Translations under genes and position numbers: made by a program
Shown: positions 22,351 through 32,384 of the stretch, piece after piece
Layout of the letters: every line of letters begins with the position of its first letter
Position numbering within the stretch: position 1 is the first letter of the stretch
Notes under the pieces: generated by a model
Told to the model about the DNA's origin: nothing
The model's database searches: none
Seen by the model: only the letters and a program-made list of their open reading frames with translations
Source: Penium margaritaceum
Lineage: Eukaryota > Streptophyta > Zygnematophyceae > Desmidiales > Peniaceae
Assembly (NCBI GenBank): GCA_023375785.1
Contig: SZWC01000577.1
Coordinates: 193,770 to 257,769 of the forward strand
Reading direction: 5' to 3'
Length of the DNA: 64,000 bases

Positions 22351-25300
22351 GTACGCCTGAGTGCGCCTGACTGCGCCTGAGTGCACCTAACTGTGCCTGA
22401 GTGCGCCTGACTGTGTCTGACTGCGCCTGAGTGCACCTGACTGCGCCTGACTTCGCCTGACTGCGCCTGACTGCGCCTGACTACGCCTGACTACGCCAGA
22501 CTGCGCCTGACTGCGCCTGACTCCGCCTGAGTGCGCCTGAGTGCACCTGATTACGCCTGAGTGCGCCTGAGTGCGCCGGACTGAGCCTGAATGCGCCTGA
22601 CTGTGCCTGAGTGCGCCTGAGTGCGCCTGAGTGCGCATGAGTGCGCCTGAGCGCGCCTGAGTGCGCCTGAGTGCGCCTGAATGTGCCTAAGTGCACCTGA
22701 GTGCGCCTAAGTGCGCCAGACTGCGCCAGACTGCACCTGACTGCGCCTGAGTGCGCCTGAGTGTGCCTGAGTGCGCTTGAGTGCGCCTGACTGGGCCTAA
22801 GCACGCCTGAGTGCGCCTGAGTGTGCCTGAGTTTGCCAGAGTATGCGAGAGAGCGCCTGAGAGCGCCTGAGTGCGCCTGATTACGCCTGGCTGCGCCTGA
22901 CTCCGCCTGAGTGCGCCTGACTCCGCCTGAGTGCGCCTGAGTACGCTTGAGTGTGCCTGACTGCGCTTGACTGCGCCTAACAGGGCCTGGTTGCGCTTGA
23001 CTGCGCCTGAGTGCGCCTTAGTGCGCCTGACTGCGCCTGACTGCGCCTGACTGCGCCTGACTGCGCCTGAGTGTGCCTGAGTGCGCCTGAGTGCGCCTGA
23101 GTGGGCCTGAGTGCGCCTGAGTGTGCCAGAGTGCGCCTGAGTGCGCCTGAGTGCGCCTGAGTGCGCCTGAATGCGCCTGAGTGCGCCTTAGTACGCCTGG
23201 CTGCGCCTGACTGCGCCTGACTGCGCCTGAGTGCGCCTGAGTGCGCGTGAGTGCGCCTGAGTGCGCCTGACTGGGCCTCAGCGCACTTGAGTGTGCCTTA
23301 GTGCGCCTGAGTACGCCAGAGAGCGTCCGAGAGTGCTTGAGTGCGCCTGAGTGTGCTTGAGTGCAGCTGAGTGCGACTAAGTACGCCTGAGTGCGCCTAA
23401 GTGCGCCTGAGTGTGCCTGAGTGCGCCTGAGTGAGCCTGACTGCGCCTGACTACGCCTGACAACCCCTGAGTGCGCCTGAGTGCGCCTCAGTGCGTCTGA
23501 GTGTGCCTGAGTGTGCCTGAGTGCGCCAGAGTTCAACTCAGTGCGCCTGAGTGCGCCTGAGTGCGCCTGAGTGCGCCTGACTGTGCCTGACTGCGCCTGA
23601 CTGCGCCTGACTGCGTATGACTGTGCCTTACTGCGCCTGACTGCACCTGACTACGCCTGACTGTGCCTGACTGCGTCTGAGTGCGCCTAAGTGCGCCTGA
23701 GTGCGCCTGAGTATACTACAGTGCGCTTGAGTGCGCCAGAGTGTGCCTGAGTGCGCCTGAATAGGCCTGAGTGCGCCTTAGTGCGCCTCACTGTGCCTGA
23801 CTGCGCCTGACTGCGCCTGACTACGTCTGACTGCGCCTGACTGTGCTTGACTGCGCCTGACTACGCCTGACTGCGCATGACTGTGCCTGAGTGCGCCTGA
23901 GTGCGCCTGAGTACGCTTGAGTGTGCCTGAGTGCGCCTGAGTGCGCCTGAGTGTGCCTGAGTGCGCCTGAGTGCGCCTGAGTTTGCCTGAGTGCGCCTGA
24001 GTGCGCCTGAGTGCGCCTGAGTGTGCCTGAGTGCGCCTGAGTGCGCTTTAGTGCACCTGAGTGCGCGTGAGTGGGCCTGAGTGTGCCTTAGTGCACCTGA
24101 CTGTGTCTGACAGCGCCTAAGTGCGCCTGACTGCGCCTAAGTGCGCCTGAGAGCGCCTGACTCTGCCTGACTCCGCCTGAATGTGCCTGAGTGAGCCTGA
24201 GTGCGCCTGAGTGCGCGTGAGTGCGCCTGAGTACGCCTGACTGTGCCTGACTGCGCCTGGCTGCGCCTGACTCCGCCTGAGTGCGCCTGAGTGCGCCTCA
24301 GTGCGCCTGAGTGCGCCGGAGTGTGCCTGAGAGGGCCTGACTGCGCCTGACTGCGCCTGACTGCGCCTGACTGTGCCTGACTTCGCCTGACTGCGCCTGG
24401 CTACGCCTTAGTGCGCTTGAATGCGCCTGACTGCGCCCGACTGCGCATGAGTGCGCCTGAGTGCGCCTGAGAGCGCATGAGTGCGCCTGAGTGGGCCTGA
24501 GTGCGCCTCAGTGCGCCTTAATGCGCCTGAGTGCGTCTGAGTGCGCCTGAGGGCGCCTGAGTGCGCCTGAGTGCGCCTGAGTGCGCCTGAGTGCGCTTGA
24601 ATGCGCCACAGTGTGCCTGAGTGCGCCTGAGGGCACCAGACTGCGCCTGACTGCGCCTGACTGCGCCTGACTGCACCTGACTGCGCTTGAATGCGCCTGA
24701 CTGCACCTGACTGCGCCTGACTGCGCCTGAGTGCCCCTGAGTACGCCTGACTGGGCCTGAGTGTGCGTGAGTGTGCCTGAGTACACCTAAGTGAACCTGA
24801 GTACGCCAGAGAGCGCGTGAGAGCGCCTGAGTGCGCCAGAGTGCGCCTTAGTGCGCGTGAGTGCACATGAGTGCGCCTGACTGCGCCTGACTGCGCCTGA
24901 GTGCGTCTGAGTGCGCATGAGGACGCCTGAGTGCGCATGAGTGCGCCTGAATGCGCCTGAGTGGGCCTGAGTGTGCCTGAGTGCGCCTGAGGGCACATGA
25001 CTGCGCCTGACTGCGCCTGACTGCGCCTGACTGCGCCTGAGTGCGCCTGACTGCGCCTGACTGCGCCTAAGTGCCCCTGAGTCCGCCTGACTGGGCCTGA
25101 GTGTGCGTGAGTGTGCCTGAGAGCGCCTGAGTGCACCTGAGTACGCCAGAAAGCGCGTGAGAGCGCCTGAGTGCGCCAAAGTGCGCCTGAGTGCGCCTGA
25201 GTGCACCTGAGTGCGCCTGAGTGCGCCTGACTGCGCCTGAGTGTGCCTGAGTGCGCCTGAGTGCGCCTGAGTGCGCCTGAGTGCGCCTGAGTGTGCCTGA

Positions 25301-25570
25301 GTGCGCCTGAGTATGCCTGAGTGCGCCAGAATGCGCCAGACTGCGCCTGACTGTGCTTGCCTGCACCTGACTGCGTATGACTGAACGTTACTGCGCCTGA
25401 CTGCGCCTGACTGCACCTGAGTGCGCCTGAGTGCGCCTGACTACGCCTGACTGCGCCAAACTGCACCTGAGTGCGCCTGAGTGCGCCTGACTACGCCTGA
25501 CTGCGCCAAACTGCACCTGAGTGCGCCTGAGTGCGCCTGACTACGCCTGAGTGCGCCTGAGTGCGCCTGA

Positions 25571-27450
25571 GTATGCCTGAGTGCGCCAGAATGCGCCAGA
25601 CTGCGCCTGACTGTGCTTGCCTGCACCTGACTGCGTATGACTGAACGTTACTGCGCCTGACTGCGCCTGACTGCACCTGGTGGTGTCTGAATGTTCCTGA
25701 GAGCGCCTAAGTGCGCCTGAGTACGCCTAAGTGCGCCTGAGTGCACCAGAGTGCGCCTGAGTGCGCCTGAGTGCGCCTGAGTGCGTCTGAGTGTGCCTGA
25801 GTGCGCCTGCGTGCACCTGAGTGCGCCTAAGTGCGCCTGAGTGTGCCTCAGTGCGCCTGAGTGAGCTTGAAAACACCTGAGTCCGCCTGAGTGCGCCTGA
25901 GTGCGCCTGAGTGTGCCTGAGAGCGCCTGACAGAGCCTAAGTGTGCCTAAGTGCGCCTGAGTGCACCTGAGTGCGCCTGAGTGCGCCTGACTACGCCTGA
26001 CTGCGCCAAACTGCACCTGAGTGCGCCTGTGTGCGCCTGAGTGCGCCTGAGTGCGCCTGAGTGTGCCTGAGTGCGCCTGATTGCGCCTGACTGCGCCTGA
26101 ATGCGCGTGAGTGCGCCTAAGTGTGCCTGCGGGCGCCTTACTGCGCCTGACTGCGCCTGACTACACCTGAGTGCGCCTGAGTGCGCCTGAGAATGCTTGA
26201 CTATGCCTGAGTGCGCCTGACTGCGCCTGATTGCGCCTGAGTGCGCCTTAGTGCGCCTGAGTGCGCCTGAGTGTGCCTGACTGGGCCTGAGTGCGCCTGA
26301 GTGCGCCTGAGTGCGCCTGACTGCGCCTAAGTGCGCCTGACTGCGCCTGACTGCGCCTAAGTGCCCCTGAGTCCGCCTGACTGGGCCTGAGTGTGCGTGA
26401 GTGTGCCTGAGAGCGCCTGAGTACACCTGAGTACGCCAGAAAGCGCGTGAGAGCGCCTGAGTGCGCCAAAGTGCGCCTGAGTGCGCCTGAGTGCACCTGA
26501 GTGCGCCTGACTGCGCCTGACTGCGCCTGAGTGTGCCTGAGTGCGCCTGAGTGCGCCTCAGTGCGCCTGAGTGCGCCTGAGTGTGCCTGAGTGCGCCTGA
26601 GTATGCCTGAGTGCGCCAGAATGCGCCAGACTGCGCCTGACTGTGCTTGCCTGCACCTGACTGCGTATGACTGAACGTTACTGCGCCTGACTGCGCCTGA
26701 CTGCGCCTGAGTGTGCCTGAGTGCGCCAGAATGCGCCAGACTGCGCCTGACTGTGCTTGCCTGCACCTGACTGCGTATGACTGAACGTTACTGCGCCTGA
26801 CTGCGCCTGACTGCACCTGGTGGTGTCTGAGTGTTCCTGAGAGCGCCTAAGTGCGCCTGAGTACGCCTAAGTGCGCCTTAGTGCGCCAGAGTGCGCCTGA
26901 GTGCGCCTGAGTGCGCCTGAGTGCGTCTGAGTGTGCCTGAGTGCGCCTGCGTGCACCTGAGTGCGCCTAAGTGCGCCTGAGTGTGCCTCAGTGCGCCTGA
27001 GTGCGCTTGAGTACACCTGAGTCCGCCTGAGTGCGCCTGAGTGCGCCTGAGTGTGCCTGAGAGCGCCTGACAGAGCCTAAGTGTGCCGAAGTGCGCCTGA
27101 GTGCACGTGAGTGCGCCTGAGTGCGCCTGACTACGCCTGACTGCGCCTGACTGCGCCTGAGTGCGCCTGTGTGCGCCTGAGTGCGCCTGAGTGCGCCTGA
27201 GTGTGCCTGAGTGCGCCTGATTGCGCCTGACTGCGCCTGAATGCGCGTGAGTGCGCCTAAGTGCGCCTGCGGGCGCCTTACTGCGCCTGACTGCGCCTGA
27301 CTACACCTGAGTGCGCCTGAGTGCGCCTGAGAATGCTTGACTCTGCCTGAGTGCGCCTGACTGCGCCTGATTGCGCCTGAGTGCGCCTTAGTGCGCCTGA
27401 GTGCGCCTGAGTGTGCCTGACTGGGCCTGAGTGCGCCTGAGTGCGCCTGA
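25571..27450 (+). repeat. 1140-bp-offset direct duplication
   Basis: The segment at about 25571-26310 recurs at about 26711-27450 with an exact 1140-base offset and only scattered changes. Both begin with GCCAGAATGCGCCAGACT and include TGGTGTCTG (25681 and 26821) and GAATGCTTGACT (26191 and 27331). A second pair, about 25081-25390 against 26371-26680, is offset by 1290. These are segmental duplications inside the satellite. Confidence 0.85.
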
Positions 27451-28500
27451 GTGCGCCTCAGTGCACCTGAGTACGCCAGAGAGCGCCTGAGTGCGCCTGG
27501 GTGCGCCTGAGTGCGCCTGAATGCGCCTTTCTACGCCTGACTGCGCCTGACTGCGCTTGACTGCGCCTGACTGCGCCTGACTGCGCCTGAGTGCGCCTGA
27601 GTGCGCCTGACTGCGCCTGAGTACGCCCGAGTGTGCCTGAGTGTGCGTGACTGCGCCTGACTACGCCTGACTGCGCCTGACTTTGCCTGACTGCGCCTGA
27701 CTGCGCCTGAGTGCGCCTGAGTGCGCCTGACTGCGCCTGAGTACGCCTGAGTGGGCCTGAGTGCGCCTGAGTACACCTGAGTGCGCCTGAGTGCGCCTGA
27801 GTGCGCCTGAGTGCGCCTAAGTACGCCTGGATGCGCCTGAGTGCGCCTGAGTGCGCCTGTGGGCGCCTTACTGCGTCTGACTGTGCCTGACTGCACCTGA
27901 GTGCGCCTGAGAGCGCCTGAGTGCGCTTGACTGCGCCTGACTGCGCCTGCATGCGCCTGAGTGCGCCTGAGTGCGCCTGAGTGTGCCTGACTGGGCCTGA
28001 GTGGGCCTGAGTGCGACTGAGTGCGCCTGAGTGCACCTGAGTGAGCCAGAGAGCGCCTGCGAGCGCCTGAGTGCGCCTAAGTGCGCCTGAGTGCGCCTGA
28101 GTGCACCTGAGTGCGCCTAAGTGCGCCTGAGTGCGCCTGAGTGCGCCTGAGTACGCCTGAATGCGCATTTCTGCGCCTGATTGCGCCCGACTGCGCACGA
28201 CTGCGCCTGACTGCACCTGAATGCGCCTGAGTGCGCCTGAGTGCGCCTGAGTGCGCCTGACTGTGCCTGACTGCTCCTGACTGCGCCAGACTCCGCCTGA
28301 GTGCGCCTGAGTGCGCCTGAGTGCGAGTGAGTGCTCCTGAGTGCGCAAGAGTGCGCCTGACTGCGCCTGACTACGCCTGATTGCGCCTGACTGCGCCTGA
28401 CTGTGCCTGACCGTGCCTGACTGCGCCTGACTGCGCCTGACTTCGCCTGACTGCGCCTGAGTGCGCCTGAGTGCGCCTCAGTATGCCTGAGTGCGCCTGA

Positions 28501-28999
28501 GTGCGCCTGAGTGCACCTGAGTGCGCCTGAGTGCGCCTGAGTGCGCCTGAGTGCGCCTGAGTGCGCCTGAGTGCGCCTGAGTACGCCTGAGTGCGCCTGA
28601 GTGTGCCTGACTGTGCATGACTGCGCCTGACTGCACCTGACTGCGTATGACTGTACCTGACTACGCCTGACTGCGCTGACTGCGCCTGACTGCGCCTGAC
28701 TGCGTCCGAGTGCGCCTGAGTGCGCCTAAGTACGCCTGAGTGCGCCTGAGTGCGCCTGAGTGCGCCTGAGTGCACCTGAGTGCGCCTGAGTGCGCCTGAG
28801 TGCGCCTGAGTGCGCCTGAGTGCGCCTGAGTGCGCCTGAGTACGCCTGAGTGCGCCTGAGTGTGCCTGACTGTGCATGACTGCGCCTGACTGCACCTGAC
28901 TGCGTATGACTGTACCTGACTACGCCTGACTGCGCTGACTGCGCCTGACTGCGCCTGACTGCGTCCGAGTGCGCCTGAGTGCGCCTAAGTACGCCTGAG
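28501..28999 (+). repeat. Direct duplication with a 259-bp period
   Basis: The string ending CTGCGTATGACTGTACC and the short unit CTGCGCTGAC occur at 28671 and again at about 28930. The flanking units also agree. The odd period of 259 reflects the nine-base unit CTGCGCTGA, which shifts the register. Confidence 0.8.
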
Positions 29000-31614
29000 T
29001 GCGCCTGAGTGCGCCTGAGTCCGCCTGAGTGCGCCTGAGTGCACCTGAGTGCGCCTGAGTGCGACTGAGTTTGTCTGAGTGCGCCCGAGTGCTCCTTAGT
29101 GCGCCTGAGTGCTCCTGACGGCGCCTGACTGCGCCTGACTGCCCCTGAGTGCGCCTGAGTGCGCCTGAATGTGCCTGAGGGCGGCTGAGTGCGCTGGAGT
29201 ACGCCTGAGTGCCCGTGAGTGCGCCTGAGTGCGCCTGAGTGCGCCTGAAAGCACCTGACAGCGCCTGAGTGCGCCTGAGTGCGCCTGAGTACGCCTGAGT
29301 GCGCCTGAGTGCGCCTGAGTGCGCCTGAATGTGCCTGACTGCGTCTGACTGCGCCTGACTGCGCCTGACTGCGCCTGACTGCACCTGAGTGCGCCTGAGT
29401 GCGCCTGAGTGCGCCTGAGTGCGCCTGAGTGCGCCTGAGTGCGCCTGAGTGCCCCTGAGTGCACCTGAGTGCTCCTGAGTGCGCCTGAGTGCACCTGAGT
29501 GCTCCTAAGTGCGCCTGAGTGCGCCTGAGTGCGCCTGAATGCGCGTGAGAGCACCTGAGTGCGCCTGAGTAGGCTTGAGTGCGCCTGAGTGCGCCTGAGT
29601 GCGCCTGAGAGCGCCTGAGAGCGCCTGAGAGCCCCTTAGTGCGCCTGAGTGCGCCTGAGCGCGCCTGAGCACGCCTGAGTGCGCCTGCGTACGCCTGAGT
29701 GCGCCTGAGTGCGCCTGAATGCGCCTGAGTGTGCCAGAATGCGCCTGAGTGCGCCTGAGTGCGCCTGAGTGCACCTGAGTGCGCCTGAGAGCGCCTGAGT
29801 TTGCCTAAGTCTGTCTGAGAGCGCCTGAGTGTGCCTGAGTGCGCCAGAGTGCGCCTGAGTGCGTCTGAGTTGCGCTTGACTGCGCCTGACTGTGCCTGAC
29901 TGTGCCTGACTGCGTCTGACTTGCCTGAATGCGCCTGACTGTGCCTGACTGCACCTGACAAGGCCTGACTGCACCTGAGTGCGCCTGACTGCGCCTGCAT
30001 CCACCTGAGTGCACCTGAGTGCGCCTGAGTGCGCCTGAGTGTGCCTGAGTGCGCCTGAGTGCGCCTGAGTGCGCCTGAGACCGCCTGTGAGTGCCTGAGT
30101 GCGCCTGAGTGTGCCTGAGTGCGCCTGAATGCACCTGAGTACACCTGAGTGCGCCTGAGTGCGCCTGAGTGCGCCTGAATGCGCCTGAGTGCGCCTGAAT
30201 GTGCCTGAGTGCGCCTGACTGCGCCTGACTGCGCCTGACTGTGCCTGACTGCGCCTGACTGCGCACGACAGGGCCTGACTGCGCCTGACTGAACCTGACT
30301 GCGCCTGACTGCGCCTGACTGCGCCTGCGTGCGCCTGCATGTGCCTGCATGTGCCTGAGTGTGCCTGAGTGCGCCCCAGTGCTCCTGAGTGTGCCTGAAT
30401 GCGCCTAACTGCGCCTGACTGCGCCTGACTGCGCCTGACTGTGCCTTACTGTGCCTGACTGTGCCTGACTGCGCCTGACTGCGTGTGAGTGCGCCTGACT
30501 GCGCCTGACTGTGCCTGAGTGCGCCTGAGTGCGCCAGAGTGTGCCTGAGTGCGCCGGAGTGTGCCTGAGTGCGCCTGAGTGCGCCTGAGAGCGCCTGAGA
30601 GCGCCTGAGAGTGCCTGAGAGTTCCTGAGTGCGTCTGATTGCGCCTGAGTGCGCCTGAGTGTGCCTGAGTGCGTCTGAGTGCGCCTGAGTGCACCTGAGT
30701 ACACCTGACTGCGCCTGACTGCGCCTGACTGCGCCTGAATGTGCCTGACTGTGCCTGACTGCGCCTGACTGCGCCTAACGGCGCCAGACTACCCGTGACT
30801 GCGCCTGTGTGCGCCTGAGTGCGCCTGAGTGCGCCTGAGTGCACCTGAGTGCACCTAAGTGTGCCTAAGTGCAAATGAGTGCACCTGCGTGCGCCTGCGT
30901 GCGCCTGAGTGTACCTGAGTACACCTGACTGCGCCTGACTGTGCCTGACTACGCCTGACTGTGCGTTGTTGATATAGTGTGCCCCTTGCCTTGAGTGCCG
31001 TTGATCTTACTCCCTGGTTTGACCACTGAGGAGTGGTCGAACACCTGATCTGACTTTATATTTGGATTCCTTGGATTTTTCCCATGCAAGATTGAGCTTT
31101 GAATAGCTCAATTTGAGTGAGTATTCAGAAAGTTAGCCTAGCCCAAAATTCGGGTGTTGGGGGGGTGGAATCTGGTACCCGCCATGGGTGCCGGGATAAT
31201 CCACCACCAGCGATCTGAGTTCATCTCCAACAACCCTCGAATGCACGAGAGCCATGAAGGAAGCAACCAGAAGACTCTCCTTGACCAGGGTGAACTTCTC
31301 TTTGACTTCTGGGTGAGGAAAGGCGCTTCGATGGGTCATTGTCGAAGCGCCTCCCGTTGCCTAGCGTTCAAGGCAAGGTGGACGGCTCCACCAAGGGTTA
31401 CTTCGACGGCTGTAGCAGGGGCTCTACTGCTCCGTTTTTGTGTGGTAGTCACGCGGACTCCTCGGTGGGAGGGGGGAACCTCGTCACACCCTTGCGCGGC
31501 TGTGCAGTTGCGCAGCTGCGCAGATTCTGCGCGACTGTGTAGATTCTATGGAGTTGCGTAGAATCTGTGTGGGTGCACAGCAAAGCTGCTGCACAGCAGC
31601 TTTGTGCAGCACTG

Positions 31615-32010
31615 TTGCACAGCACAACATTGCTGCGGCCGCTGCTGCTGCTTCTCAACTGCTGTAGCTGTTGCTGCTTCTGTAATGCTGCTGCTGCAAT
31701 GCTGCTGCTGCTGCTGCTACTGTTGCTGTTGGCGCTTCAGCAAGCGCAATGCTGCTGCTGTCGCCGCGCTACTGCTGCTGCTGCAATGCTGTTGCTGCTG
31801 CCCGCTGCCGCTAGTGCTGCTCGCTGCCACTGCCGCTGCTCGTTGCTGCTGCCGCTACGCACTTCTACTGCTCAAAGCTGCCGCTTCACGCTACGAGCTG
31901 CTGCTGCGGGCTGTCACTACGAGCTGCTTCCCTTTTTTTTTTGTCAGAATGTCCAGACAGACACGGCTGCTGCTGCCACCCGGTGTTGATGCTGCTGCTC
32001 GGCTTGGCTG
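31615..32010. repeat. CTG/GCTGCT-rich low-complexity tract
   Basis: Imperfect GCTGCTGCT and related C/T/G-rich triplets dominate about 400 bases. The plus-strand frames encode Leu, Cys or Ala runs, and on the minus strand Ser, Gln or Ala runs. No gene is supported. Confidence 0.8.
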
Positions 32011-32180
32011 CTGGAGCTAGTAAATGCCGCAGCTCACCCGGTGAGGTGGTGGGGACTGCGTGGTGATGTGGCTGCTAAAAACGGCTACAACGATTCCCAG
32101 GATGCGGCGGCGGCGGTGACTCTCACTGCTGCTGCCGGTGCTGCGTCTCTGCGGCGCAGCTCAGCGAGAGAGGTCTCGCT

Positions 32181-32202
32181 GCTCTGATACCATAAGAATA
32201 TG
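32181..32202 (-). mobile_element. Copia-type LTR end and tRNA-Met(i) primer-binding site (remnant)
   Basis: GCTCTGATACCA at 32181-32192 reads TGGTATCAGAGC on the minus strand. This is the exact complement of the 3' end of plant initiator tRNA-Met and the standard primer-binding site of Ty1-copia elements in plants. Just upstream on the minus strand lies CTTCTACACA, which could be the end of a 5' LTR (terminal CA) with an eight-base spacer. The presumed LTR would run into 32200-32384. The internal region would run toward 30966, but I find no gag, protease, integrase or reverse transcriptase there, so it is a fragment. LTR boundaries are inference. Confidence 0.55.
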
Positions 32203-32384
32203 TGTAGAAGCTTCCTAGCGACACAGCCGCTATATGGGCGTCAATGCCTGGTCAGACGGTGACGACAGTCACAACTGGTACACACAACGGCAAGGGTCTG
32301 GCTAGGAGACACAAGGCAAATTGTCAGAATGCTTGAATAGCATTTGCAGAGAGAATTGAAAAATGACAACGTGTGGAAAGGACT

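Larger units (their letters stand above)
15700..23720 (+). repeat. Higher-order repeat of about 3 kb in block B, three partial copies
   Basis: The unit string GTGCACCTAACTRTGC followed by a CTGTGTCTG unit starts near 15703, 19322 and 22381. The string GAGAGCGTCCGAGAGT occurs near 20382 and 23319, and CTACGCCTGACAACCCCTGAG near 20512 and 23449 (both about 2.94 kb apart). CAGTGTGCCGGACT occurs at 15861 and 19490 and also in block A (3018, 6209, 9549, 11196). Each copy contains its own expanded insert: the 20-bp array in the first and the 110-bp array in the second. Confidence 0.7.
15143..30965 (+). repeat. Family 1 satellite, 10-bp unit (block B)
   Basis: Continuation of the CTGAGTGCGC array in the same orientation as block A, ending at a sharp junction near 30965 where the sequence turns into GTTGTTGATATAG. 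It has the same variant spectrum as block A. It is more heterogeneous in structure, holding a perfectly homogenised 20-bp array, an 11-copy 110-bp array and several kilobase-scale duplications. Open minus-strand frames through it (up to 1025 codons at 16300-19377) are products of the repeat and I do not call them genes. Confidence 0.97.
30966..32384. other. Non-satellite island between families 1 and 2
   Basis: About 1.4 kb of complex sequence containing several inverted repeats: GACCACT at 31021-31027 with 31032-31038; ATTGAGCT at 31091-31098 with 31105-31112; AGGCGCTTCGA at 31321-31331 with 31342-31352; and a 22-base palindrome at 31582-31603. It also carries a CTG-rich tract and a copia-type primer-binding site. 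Short open frames, such as 68 codons at 31133-31339 on the minus strand, have no recognisable domain. Taken together it looks like a fragment of an LTR retrotransposon, minus strand, truncated by satellite at both sides. Confidence 0.5.

Noticed and set aside
1-30965. Telomeric repeat
   Set aside because: The unit CTGAGTGCGC is not a known telomere type, is heterogeneous, lies internally and flips with other families nearby.
31133-31339. 68-codon ATG frame on the minus strand in the copia-like island
   Set aside because: No recognisable gag or other domain, and it overlaps other open frames. Kept only as part of the island description.
31567-32020. Leu/Cys/Ala-rich open frames over the CTG-rich tract
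   Set aside because: Low-complexity triplet repeats open in several frames; no gene signals.
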